In this document: piece after piece, positions 1 through 8,700 of the stretch
How the letters are laid out: the number at the start of each line of letters is the position of its first letter
Numbering within the stretch: the first letter of the stretch is position 1
Assembly (NCBI RefSeq): GCF_000190415.1
Contig: NZ_AEWF01000004.1
Span: 248,001-312,000 of the forward strand
Origin: Candidatus Odyssella thessalonicensis L13
GTDB taxonomy: Bacteria > Pseudomonadota > Alphaproteobacteria > Paracaedibacterales > Paracaedibacteraceae
Reading direction: 5' to 3'
Length of the DNA stretch: 64,000 bases
Program-made: the position numbers and the translations under genes
The notes under the pieces: model-generated
What the model was told of the DNA's origin: nothing
Seen by the model: the letters and a program-made list of their open reading frames with translations, nothing else
Database searches by the model: none

Positions 1-2
1 TA

Positions 3-644
3 AGCCATAAAATCTTTTCATTAATTACTCAGTACGAAGAGCTGATCAATAATCTTAAGGCTAAAATGATACGGGAACCCGGATTTCTAATTAATTGTGT
101 TCACTTTAACTGTCCCCAGCTAAAAGCCAGCTTTAAACAATTGGGTCTATATGTGCGTCTAGATAAGGATTGGCCCTCCTACCTTGATTTAAGTTTTAGT
201 CACGAAGAGGTGGCCTTGCTCCTTAAGCTTATGCAATCCCAAGAACTTCCTCAATTAATTAGTACCTTAAAACATTTCTATTTAAGTGCTAGAAATGTTC
301 TCCAAGAACTGACAAGAAAGGGAACAAACCCTCAAGAGCATCCTTTTCTTCTTGAAGGTATCTTTTTAGCCCTCAAAGCAAGCAATCCCTCTGCTCAAAC
401 TGAGGTCGATTTATATAGTTTCTTGGTCGCTTTTCTCCATCCTTATATGGCTGGGCATGGAGAGACAGAGCAGATCAATGCCTTACACCAAGCCATAAAG
501 AGTTTAGATCAGCATTTAGAGGATCTTGATAACCATGTAGAATTTGCCCAGAGTTTGAATCAGGAGATCCTAGAATTGATTCGTCGCTCCCAATCTTATC
601 GCAATCATTTTTTTAGGGTCAGCGTATTAAATAATGCTGTTTAG
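3..644 (+). CDS. Hypothetical protein, 5' end outside the window
   Basis: The frame is open from base 3 without a stop, so the gene most likely begins upstream of the window. The first ATG inside it, at 66, has no convincing ribosome binding site. The visible part is about 213 residues, soluble, rich in Leu, Gln and His, and predicted by eye to be mostly helical. No signal peptide or membrane segment is visible in this part. I recognise no family. Its stop overlaps the long frame of the next gene by 11 bases, but that gene probably starts later, at 712. Same-strand order with the exported and lipoprotein genes that follow suggests one transcript. Confidence 0.6.
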   Translation, partial: SHKIFSLITQYEELINNLKAKMIREPGFLINCVHFNCPQLKASFKQLGLYVRLDKDWPSYLDLSFSHEEVALLLKLMQSQELPQLISTLKHFYLSARNVLQELTRKGTNPQEHPFLLEGIFLALKASNPSAQTEVDLYSFLVAFLHPYMAGHGETEQINALHQAIKSLDQHLEDLDNHVEFAQSLNQEILELIRRSQSYRNHFFRVSVLNNAV

Positions 645-711
645 AGAAAGCTTTAACGATTTTTTAAATTTAATAGGAATAAACTTAAGAAAAACTGATG
701 GAGATCGTCTA

Positions 712-1566
712 ATGAACCATTTGTCTAAGTTATCCCTAATTTTATTATTAAGTGTTTCCTCGGTGGCGGCAGCTGGCGAGAAAGAGTCGGGCGGTATCCT
801 CGAAAAGATTAAGATTTTCTTTGGATTAAGTCCACAATCAGCTGACGTCGATCGCGGTGAAGGTGAAAGTCGTGTTCTGAGCGGCTCTACTAAGCCAGCA
901 ATCGTAGAGCCAACTAAACCAGAAACCGTAGAGCCAACTAAGCCAGTAGCTGTGGGGCCTGGTCAATCGGTTACCCTAGAGCCAGCGCAACCGCAGCCAG
1001 TAATGCAAAATGCTCAAGGGTCCTCTCTAGATGGAAACTGGAAAAACCACCTTGCCGCTGAGCCTCATAAAGAAGGTGTCATTAATCCTGCCGTCTCGAC
1101 TACGAGCTCTATGCCGACGGCATCTGCTCCGGCCGCTCTGCCTTCTGCCCCTGTCACCCCGGAGTCACAGCCTGTCGTCGTACAACCTTTGTCGCCGAAT
1201 GAGGGAAAGATAACAGTACATGGCGGAGCAGCTCCGGCGTCTTCAGAGCCACCGCTGCCTCAACCCGAGCTTGGGCATATGCCGGAAAATGGGCAGCAAC
1301 CAACCCATCCATCAGAGCTGATCATTCCGCCGGCAATGGGAGAAGGGCAGCAATCGCAGGCCAATGAGTCGATACAAATGGATCTCTATAGTGCTGGAGA
1401 ACCCTACGCTTCACTTCCTCAAACACCGCAAGCATCGAATCCTGCGATTGAGCATCATGAATCGAATCATTCTCTCGATGCAGAATCAAATATGGCGGCG
1501 CAGATGCTGGCCACTTCAGTGGTGGAATATGTGCAATCTTTACCTCAGTGGGAAGATGGCAAATAA
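712..1566 (+). CDS. Exported proline-rich protein of unknown function
   Basis: The frame is open from 634, but ATG 712 is the better start. It has GGAG about 9 bases upstream and begins a clean signal peptide (basic MNHLSK, a Leu-rich core, then SVAAAGE as a signal peptidase I-like site). The mature chain of about 260 residues is dominated by Pro, Ala, Gln, Ser and Glu. It contains short repeats of the type VEPTKPE/VEPTKPV near residues 65-85 and looks largely disordered. Such chains often span the periplasm or act as secreted linkers. No catalytic motif is visible and I do not assign a function. The next gene, a lipoprotein, follows in another frame, so the pair may be envelope components made together. 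Confidence 0.65.
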   Translation: MNHLSKLSLILLLSVSSVAAAGEKESGGILEKIKIFFGLSPQSADVDRGEGESRVLSGSTKPAIVEPTKPETVEPTKPVAVGPGQSVTLEPAQPQPVMQNAQGSSLDGNWKNHLAAEPHKEGVINPAVSTTSSMPTASAPAALPSAPVTPESQPVVVQPLSPNEGKITVHGGAAPASSEPPLPQPELGHMPENGQQPTHPSELIIPPAMGEGQQSQANESIQMDLYSAGEPYASLPQTPQASNPAIEHHESNHSLDAESNMAAQMLATSVVEYVQSLPQWEDGK

Positions 1567-1637
1567 AAAGTCAAGATTGTCGTCAGGCGGGATGTGCAAA
1601 AGGGAGTTTTAGATCCTTGCAAGCGGAGAAGATAAAA

Positions 1638-2186
1638 TTGAGGAAAAAGGAATTGGCGATACAACAACGTAGTCTTGCGATTTTATCAGTGTGCTGCCTC
1701 ATTCTATCCGCTTGCAGCAGCCCGGCTGATATTTCAGATATGGTTTATACGGTACCGGAAAGCAAGAAAGCGCCAAAAAGTTCCAAATATTTTAAAAACA
1801 TAACTGTCGATAAAGTGACAGGGGGTGCAGATACAGAATTCTATCATGATGCCAAGATTGGTAACGCTGAATTAAAGGCAGCCATTGAGCAATCTTTAAA
1901 GTCAGCTAATATGTTAGCAGATTCAGCGGAGAGCGTTTATCACTTAATCGTGGAATTGCTTGAGCTAAAACAGCAATCTTTTGGAGATCGTCCTAATACA
2001 GATATCTATGTTAAATTCATTCTGAAAAATAAAAAGACCAACGTTAATGTTTTTGCTGATACTTATCACAATGATGAATTTGCGACCAATGAAGATGCCT
2101 TAAGGCGAGGTAAGAAGGTGGAAATTGCCACCGAACGTGCTGCCAAGGGCGTCATTCATAAACTCCTAGATCGCTTGTTGATGTAA
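1638..2186 (+). CDS. Putative lipoprotein, about 180 aa
   Basis: The open frame begins at 1548, overlapping the previous gene, but the N-terminal signal sequence starts much later. TTG 1638 has GGAG about 9 bases upstream; TTG 1653 with AGGAAAAAGG before it is an alternative. Both give a short basic n-region, the hydrophobic stretch SLAILSVCCLILSA, and a lipobox ending LSAC-SS. A Cys-anchored lipoprotein is therefore likely. The remaining 150 residues are mixed alpha/beta with phrases such as SVYHLIVELLEL and DIYVKFILKNKK. They recall small outer-membrane lipoproteins with one antiparallel sheet, but I cannot name a family. The choice of a TTG start is the uncertain point. Confidence 0.6.
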   Translation: MRKKELAIQQRSLAILSVCCLILSACSSPADISDMVYTVPESKKAPKSSKYFKNITVDKVTGGADTEFYHDAKIGNAELKAAIEQSLKSANMLADSAESVYHLIVELLELKQQSFGDRPNTDIYVKFILKNKKTNVNVFADTYHNDEFATNEDALRRGKKVEIATERAAKGVIHKLLDRLLM

Positions 2187-2348
2187 ATCTCTTGCTTCTT
2201 AATTGCCGTTCTCATTTCCCAGAGGCAGGGGTTCTTACATATGGTAACAATATATTACTACCCTATATATAAGCCTGTTCCCTTTCAAAAAATTCACGTA
2301 TACTGGATCCAATTTGTTTCTAAATTTATCATTTGAGGGATTTCCTGT

Positions 2349-3269
2349 ATGCGTATTACATCCAAAGTTCGCAAGATCTTGTCCAATTATGAGGCTGATT
2401 CTATTGGCGTTAAGCAGAATCTAGCTCGCATTTTAATGCATGGCAAATTAAGTGGGACGGGTAAAATGATGATCTTAGCCGTTGATCAAGGCTTTGAGCA
2501 TGGACCTCGAGCTTTTGCCATGACGCCGGCAGCTTATGATCCCCATTACCATTATCAATTTGCTGTGGACGGAGGCATGAATGCGTTTGCAGCACCTTTA
2601 GGGCTGTTAGAAGCAGGCGCTGATACGTTCCTAGGGGCCGTTCCGACAATTTTAAAAATTAACAGCGGTAACTCTTTGTTTGATAAAGACAACGCCCCCG
2701 ATCAAGCTGTTACAGCATCAATTGATGATGCCTTGCGTTTAGGATGCTCAGCCATCGGATTTACGATTTATCCCGGTTCAGATCTTTCTTATGAACAGAT
2801 TGAAGAATTACGCGAGCTAGCGGCCGAAGCCAAAGCCTGTGGTCTGGCGGTAATTGTTTGGTCTTATGCCAGAGGGGCTCTTTCTAAAGACGGTGAAACT
2901 GCAGCTGATGTCATTGCCTATGGGGCGCATATGGCATGTCAGCTTGGGGCGCACATTGTTAAAGTCAAGCTACCTACAGCCCATCTAGAAATGAGTTCAG
3001 CAAAACCGCTCTATGAAAAATATGTCGATGTCTCAAGTATGGCCGCTCGCGTTAAACACGTGGTTGATTCTTGTTTCAATGGGCGGCGCATGGTGATATT
3101 CTCAGGCGGTGAATCAAAAGAAGCCGGCGCTGTATTAGAAGACGCTCGCGCTATTGTCGCGGGCGGGGGATTTGGCTCAATTATTGGACGCAATTTCTTC
3201 CAACGGCCGAAAGAAGAGGCTTTAGCCATGGCGCAGGAAGTAGTTGAGATTTTTCGTCAAAAGCGATAA
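2349..3269 (+). CDS. fbaB: Class I fructose-bisphosphate aldolase (DhnA/FbaB type)
   Basis: Cleaves fructose 1,6-bisphosphate to dihydroxyacetone phosphate and glyceraldehyde 3-phosphate, or condenses them. The 306-residue length and the motif order fit the DeoC/LacD-like bacterial class I aldolases, which use a Schiff-base lysine rather than a metal. Visible landmarks are LAVDQGFEHGP (about residues 43-53), the lysine-bearing strand HIVKVKLPT (about 202-210, candidate Schiff-base Lys205 or Lys207), and the phosphate-binding FSGG plus GGGFGSIIGRN near the C-terminus. ATG 2349 follows GAGGG 10 bases upstream. A TATACT hexamer at 2299-2304 could be a -10 element, though no good -35 accompanies it. 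efp follows after 34 bases, so fbaB-efp may share a transcript. Confidence 0.88.
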   Translation: MRITSKVRKILSNYEADSIGVKQNLARILMHGKLSGTGKMMILAVDQGFEHGPRAFAMTPAAYDPHYHYQFAVDGGMNAFAAPLGLLEAGADTFLGAVPTILKINSGNSLFDKDNAPDQAVTASIDDALRLGCSAIGFTIYPGSDLSYEQIEELRELAAEAKACGLAVIVWSYARGALSKDGETAADVIAYGAHMACQLGAHIVKVKLPTAHLEMSSAKPLYEKYVDVSSMAARVKHVVDSCFNGRRMVIFSGGESKEAGAVLEDARAIVAGGGFGSIIGRNFFQRPKEEALAMAQEVVEIFRQKR

Positions 3270-3303
3270 GTTATTCAGATAGTTTATAAGGGATCATAGT
3301 GCG

Positions 3304-3867
3304 ATGAAGATTAACGGTGTATCAATTCGGGTTGGTAATATCTTAGATTATAATGGCAAATTGTGGGTGGTGACTAAGACTCAGCATACACAGCCGGGTA
3401 AAGGCGGCGCCTATATGCAAGTTGAGATGAAAGCCTTAATCGAGGGGACAAAGCTCCACGAGCGGTTTAGGTCAGCCGATACTGTTGAGCGTGTCCATCT
3501 GGATGAGCGTCCTTTCCAATACTTGTATCCAGAAGGCGATGATTATGTCTTTATGGATCAGGATACCTTTGATCAGATTACAATTTCTTCAGATTTCGTC
3601 GGTGATGCTGCTGCATTCTTGCAGGATGGCATGGTTGTCAATATTTCCATGCATGAAGGCCGCCCCATCAGCGTCCAACTGCCTGATACGGTGATTTTGA
3701 CCATTGATCAAGCAGATGCGGTCGTTAAAGGACAGACGGCAAGTTCTTCCTATAAGCCTGCGGTCTTAGAAAACGGTTTGAAAATTATGGTACCACCACA
3801 TATTGAAGCAGGAATGCGGGTTGTTGTTAATACGGCTGATGCCACTTATGTTGAACGCGCAAAATAA
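3304..3867 (+). CDS. efp: Elongation factor P
   Basis: Binds between the P and E sites of the ribosome and relieves stalling at polyproline stretches. The 187-residue length is the standard size. The N-terminal KOW-like domain carries the loop QPGKGGA, whose Lys33 corresponds to the lysine that is beta-lysylated or otherwise modified in many bacteria. The second and third OB-like domains follow ([13 protein letters not shown], then [19 protein letters not shown]). No epmA or epmB is present in this window, so the modification state cannot be told. Polyproline-rich exported proteins such as the one at 712-1566 are plausible clients. It lies between fbaB and suhB on the same strand. Confidence 0.95.
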   Translation: MKINGVSIRVGNILDYNGKLWVVTKTQHTQPGKGGAYMQVEMKALIEGTKLHERFRSADTVERVHLDERPFQYLYPEGDDYVFMDQDTFDQITISSDFVGDAAAFLQDGMVVNISMHEGRPISVQLPDTVILTIDQADAVVKGQTASSSYKPAVLENGLKIMVPPHIEAGMRVVVNTADATYVERAK

Positions 3868-3910
3868 TTGCTTTGGCACTTATAACTCTATAATTTTATC
3901 TTTTAATGTT

Positions 3911-3951
3911 ATGCCCTTTACTGAGTTAATCAGGGGGCATTTAGTCTTTTT
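3911..3951 (+). terminator. Possible rho-independent terminator after efp
   Basis: ATGCCC (3911-3916) can pair with GGGCAT (3935-3940), and a T-rich tract follows to 3951. The loop is long and the stem short, so termination may be partial. suhB begins at 3967. Confidence 0.4.
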
Positions 3952-3966
3952 CAGAAAGGAATCATT

Positions 3967-4770
3967 ATGTCATCGCAACGCATGTTGACAGGTTCAGCAT
4001 TAATAAATGTGATGGTGGCTGCAGCTCAAAAATCGGGTCGTGCCTTAATCCGCGATTTTGGAGAGATCGAACAGTTACAGGTTTCTCGTAAAAGTCTTGG
4101 TGATTTTGTAAGCACTGCAGATCTGCGTTCTGAAAAGATCATCATTCAAGAACTTCAAAAAGCCCGTCCTGCTTATGGTTTTGTTATAGAAGAATCAGGT
4201 ACTATCCGCGGTGAGGATGCTGATAACACTTGGTTGGTTGATCCTTTGGACGGGACTTCGAACTTTCTCCATGGAATGCCACATTTTTCAGTATCTATTG
4301 CCTTACAGCGAAAAGGCGAGATTGTGGCGGGTGTGGTCTATAATCCGGTCGTGGATGAATTATATTGGGCAGAAAAAGGCAGTGGCGCTTTCTTAAATCA
4401 ACGACGCTTACGCGTGTCAGGTCGTCAACACATTGATGAAGCTTTGATTGCTTGCAATACGCCCTATGGCAAACGCGGTAACTCTGATAAATTTATTAAT
4501 GGGTTCCGTAAACTTGTCGGGATAGTGTCAGGTGTGCGCCATTTCGGTTGTGCCTCCCTCGATTTATGCTATGTCGCGTCCGGGCGTTTGGAAGGTTTCT
4601 TTGAGAGCGGCTTAAAGGCTTGGGATATGGCCGGAGGGGCTCTCATTATTAAAGAGGCGGGTGGCTATGTTTGCGATTTTGACGGTGAGCAATCATTCCT
4701 TGAAAAAGGCAATATTATTGCTGCTAATGAAGCTGTTTTCCCCGAACTAAAAAAAGCAATCCTTGATTAA
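3967..4770 (+). CDS. suhB: Inositol monophosphatase family protein (SuhB-like)
   Basis: A Mg2+- and Li+-sensitive sugar phosphatase-fold enzyme that hydrolyses inositol 1-phosphate or related monoesters; in some bacteria SuhB also acts in transcription antitermination. Metal-ligand motifs are intact: EE at residues 75-76, DPLDGT at 92-97 and WDMAGG at 219-224. The total of 267 residues is typical. ATG 3967 follows AGAAAGGA, a good ribosome binding site. The placement just after efp recalls other intracellular alphaproteobacteria (from memory, not checked). The physiological substrate cannot be read from sequence. Confidence 0.9.
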   Translation: MSSQRMLTGSALINVMVAAAQKSGRALIRDFGEIEQLQVSRKSLGDFVSTADLRSEKIIIQELQKARPAYGFVIEESGTIRGEDADNTWLVDPLDGTSNFLHGMPHFSVSIALQRKGEIVAGVVYNPVVDELYWAEKGSGAFLNQRRLRVSGRQHIDEALIACNTPYGKRGNSDKFINGFRKLVGIVSGVRHFGCASLDLCYVASGRLEGFFESGLKAWDMAGGALIIKEAGGYVCDFDGEQSFLEKGNIIAANEAVFPELKKAILD

Positions 4771-4893
4771 TCCCTAAAAAGCTAGCTTGGGCTAACCTAT
4801 CAGGGGCCCAGGCTTGACCCCTAAAACCCAGCCTGTGCAGCAAGAAGAGAAAATAGTCATCTAACATCCTCTCCAAGAGCTACCCAGAACTCC

Positions 4894-5262
4894 TTATGAC
4901 TGTTTAGAGTTTACTCGATTTGCATACCATAAATATGCTCTTGCACCCATAAGTAAAATAAGGAAGAAGATGGACAGAAAAAATAGTTTTTCCAGATATT
5001 GAACCTGGTGCTCAGTGTAAATAATATAGTCTTTTAGGGCTGCGGAACTTTTAAAGAAATCTAATTCATATTGGCTAGAGGCAGAAAGTAAGGCAGGGGT
5101 CTTTGCATTAAGAGCAGCCTCGTACGCCTGGATCTCATTTAACGCGAGGAGCAAATCATTTAGCACACCACCGCCCCCTAATGCCAGAATAAACAGAATA
5201 AAATTAGAAATTAAAGTGATAACAATTAATATATTAAGTAAAGTCTTAATTTTTTTATTCAT
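4894..5262 (-). CDS. Small membrane protein with two transmembrane segments
   Basis: 122 residues with a basic start (MNKKIK), a first hydrophobic helix at about residues 9-30 (LNILIVITLISNFILFILAL), and a second at about 90-112 (LFFLSIFFLILLMGARAYLW). The 55-residue segment between them is polar and helical. Topology is probably hairpin-like, with both ends on the same side. The layout resembles small sensor or chemoreceptor N-terminal modules without an output domain, but no named family is recognised. It is a single gene between suhB and the large exported gene and is read against both. No strong ribosome binding site is seen before ATG 5262. Confidence 0.55.
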   Translation of the reverse strand: MNKKIKTLLNILIVITLISNFILFILALGGGGVLNDLLLALNEIQAYEAALNAKTPALLSASSQYELDFFKSSAALKDYIIYTEHQVQYLEKLFFLSIFFLILLMGARAYLWYANRVNSKQS

Positions 5263-5455
5263 CTGATTAATTATTGATCAGCTTATAGTCATTATAAATG
5301 ACTTATAACATGCACTGGAGAATAAAAATAGCCGCGTTTTGATCCGTCCTTACCAGCAAAACCAACTGTTCAGCTATTTGTTGAACTGTTAATCAATCTT
5401 TTACCTTGTTAGCTTAGAATATTTCTCATCTGTACATGCTACACGGATAAGAGAG

Positions 5456-5713
5456 ATGTATTTTTCTAAAGCTTTAGGTTTTGTAGGTTTGCTCAGTTTA
5501 CTGTTGATCGTTGACGGGCAAGCAGCTCAATTCTTTCCGCCTCTGGCAAAGGTGAGGGATTTAGAAGCGGCGACTAAAGGGGGGCAAGCTTTTCCTGCTC
5601 CAACGCCAGTGCAACCAGGCGACCTTGTAGTTTTAGACATTGACCATACCATCCTTATCCCGGCGACTGGTAAGAATAAATATAATCCTAAGACAACTAC
5701 CCCAGTTAACTGA
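5456..5713 (+). CDS. N-terminal fragment of the large exported protein: signal peptide and HAD motif I
   Basis: ATG 5456 after GATAAGAGAG opens an 85-residue frame with a signal peptide (FVGLLSLLLIVDGQAAQ). A proline-rich stretch follows, then LVVLDIDHTILIP, which is the DxDxT nucleophile motif of HAD-fold phosphatases. The frame ends at TGA 5711-5713. The remaining HAD motifs (LTAR and VVDDQP) lie immediately downstream in another frame, which is open back through this region. The two frames overlap at 5640-5713 and a single +1 shift joins them. This is therefore almost certainly the start of the gene that continues to 10223, separated by a one-base insertion (or two-base deletion), a sequencing error, or less likely programmed frameshifting. 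Confidence 0.75.
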   Translation: MYFSKALGFVGLLSLLLIVDGQAAQFFPPLAKVRDLEAATKGGQAFPAPTPVQPGDLVVLDIDHTILIPATGKNKYNPKTTTPVN

Positions 5714-8700
5714 GCAGCAATTACCGCAACAGTTGGCAAGCTGGCGCACCAAAGGCATTTACCTTATTGCTTTAACGGCACGTCATGAAAAATATAAGGG
5801 AGAAACTGCCGAACAGCTAAAAGCTTTAAATTTTAATTTTGACGCTATTCTCCATGCGCCTAATCAGCGCGATGGCCAAGTTAAAGGCAGAAAGCTGCCG
5901 CAAAAAGGCCAGCAGCTTGTTGAGTTTCTAAATACCCTCCCGATGCTTCCGAAGCGTGTGATTGTCGTTGATGACCAACCCCTCAATCTTCAGGACATGG
6001 ATCATGCTTTAAAAGAAACGCCGGAGTTAAGTCATCTGCCACGACTGCTGTTTTTAAAGCAGCGCGATGATCTCCAGTTAAAAGGCCATCTGTCAGGCGG
6101 TTCTGGCGGTGTCTATGTGTTAGAAGATCAGGACCAAACACGGTGGACATTTAAATGCGGCAGCAATATGCCGCAAATGAAAGAGGAAATTCTGGCCGAT
6201 GGTTTATATCGAGCCTTGGGGGTGCCGGTCCCAGAATTTATGGTTTATAGCAAAGTTCCTGGGAACCTTAGCAACCAACTTACCGCTTGTAATGGCCTAG
6301 CCCCTTACCGCGTGGCCCGCTTCATTAAGTCGGCTAAGCAAGTTGATCCCCAGCATGCTAAAATAGAAATGCAGAAGCATTTTGTCGTGGACGCGTTTTT
6401 GAGCAACTTAGATATTGCTGTGGACAATTTTAAAAACGTGGTCATTGATACTCACGGCACCCTGTGGCGTGTTGATAACGGCGACAGTTTAAGGTACCGG
6501 GCTGTGAATGGTCGCAAACAGGAAGGAGCAAATTGGCGAGCGAAAGAAGTCAAGGAACTCGATACTCTGCGGGATAGCAGTATTAATCCCGGTGCCGCTC
6601 TTGTTTATGGCGATATTTCTGAACAAGAGATCCGTCGCCAAGTTCAGGAGTTGTTAGCAAAGGCCCCCAAGTTGTTTGCTACCTTAGATCAAATCGCTAA
6701 AGAGATCGACTTAGAAGATCCACAAGAGCTGCGTGAGATGCTGCAAGCCCGTCTTCAATACTTGGCTCAACGCTATCACGAGCCCACCAAATCACCGATT
6801 GCCTCAGCTTATAATCAGCCGCATGCCCAAGCGGCTGCCGGTATTTTGGTCTATAGCCGGGATCCAGTAACCAACGAACTGGCCGTGCTCTTAGGTCAGC
6901 GTCGGCGCCATCAGTGGTGGGGTAACCTGGGCGGGAAGAGTGATATTGACCCTTCGCAAGGGGCCATTGACCCGACCTTAGCGGCCACAGCGGTGCGTGA
7001 AACTAAAGAAGAATCCATGGGGCTATTCATTTATACGGAGCCAGAGCTACAGCGCTTGCCGTCCCATGACTTAGAAAATCCTGATGGCTCCTTGTATCGC
7101 ATGTATCTTGCCCCTTATGACCATATTCCGGCGCAAACATTTAATGAAAAGCTTAATACAGTTTTAGATAGCCATCAAAAAGAATATACGCAGTTTCTAT
7201 GGGTGCCACTAAAAGAGGTGGTGGCCGCTCTAGATAACCCGGCCGCAAAAGTCACAGAAGAAGGCCAAGAAACCGTCAAAGTTGGCGACAACATTATTTT
7301 GCACGCGCCGCTGTACCGGATGTTGCAACAAGCTCCGATTAAGAAAGCTCTTGCAGATTTAACAGCTGTAAAACGGCCAGCGCCGCGTCATACCCGCGGG
7401 GAAGAAGAAATAGGAAAGGTGGCGTGGGATCCTGTTAACCCGGCTTTGTCCAACGATAAGGTCCCGTTTGGGCAGAATGCTGCCGGTCAAATTCTTACCA
7501 CCCGCACCCGCAATGGTATCAAAGAAACTGTCGCCCTTAATGCGCGCACTGATCAGGAGCAATATGCGGATGCGGTGGTGATGAAAGCTAAAGCTTTAGG
7601 GGAGATAAAAGGGCGCCAGCAGAAAAAGGATGTCCTTATTCCTCAGGGCCCCGGCCTTGGGAATTTGACCCAGTCTCAAGCTTATCTCAAGCTAACGCTG
7701 GGCGAGCCAACCTTTGGCCAGTTCAAAGGGCAGCCAAAACAGCAAATTGAAGCTTACTTTGCCCAGGGCGGCCACTTGCTAAATTTAGGCAAAGAGTTAG
7801 ATGCAACCCGGGATGACTACTTCCTGTCAACCTTGGCAAAGGCCTTAGAAACAGAAGAGAAGTATAAGAATTGGTATGTGTTTTATCATGCTACCGATGA
7901 TATGATGGCATTCCTCTATGATGTCTTCAGCGCTTATCGTCAACGCTTGCAGGCTATGGGGCCAAAAAGTAATCCAACCTTAAGGGCGCTGGATCAAGCG
8001 TTTGCGGGGATCAATAATGTTGAGGAGTTTATTGCGTGCTTCCAGGAGGGTGACCAATTAAGTAACTATGCTCATAAAGGTGGCAAACATTATCAAGATA
8101 TGGGGTTGTCGGTCAATGCCTCCCTATTTGGGAGTGAAGATAACAGGACCTCTTGCCGCTATTATTTATTTCATGCCTCTAAATCAGTTAGTCCCCCTGA
8201 TTATGCAAAACTCTTCCGTGCATTTGCTGTCAGCTTAGGCATTGACCGCAGCTGGGAAGATTTATTGACTGTGTATGAGCAGTATAAGAAAGATAATGGT
8301 CGTCTTTATCAGATCTTTATTAATCCTGCTATTGTCGATGAGGTCGGCTACACGGCGGTCAGCGCCGGCAATATCTGGAATATTAATATTGAGGGCGCCT
8401 TAACGTCTAAGCTGAGCCCCACCTTATCTTTGCTGCGTACTAACCCTGAGCAATTCATAACCGCCTTAACAGCAGGCCATAATTGGAAAGATAAGAGTGA
8501 GCTCCGCAATCTGCAAGTGAGGCTGTTTTTGAAGCCTGAATACTTCCATAATCAGCAACTGGTGCAGATTCGCCAATATCAACGTTTACCCTTTGCTCAG
8601 TATCAACAGCAATATCATCAGAAATTACAAGCGCTCGTCGATGAGGACCTCAGTAAATGGCTGCAAAAGCATCGAGATACAGAAGCAGGAATGCTGCACA

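Noticed and set aside
5690-5713. Programmed +1 frameshift signal in the large exported gene
   Set aside because: The stop is not next to the CCCC run, no Shine-Dalgarno-like stimulator sits at the right distance, and the same kind of one-base break is seen in ubiE. An indel or error is simpler.
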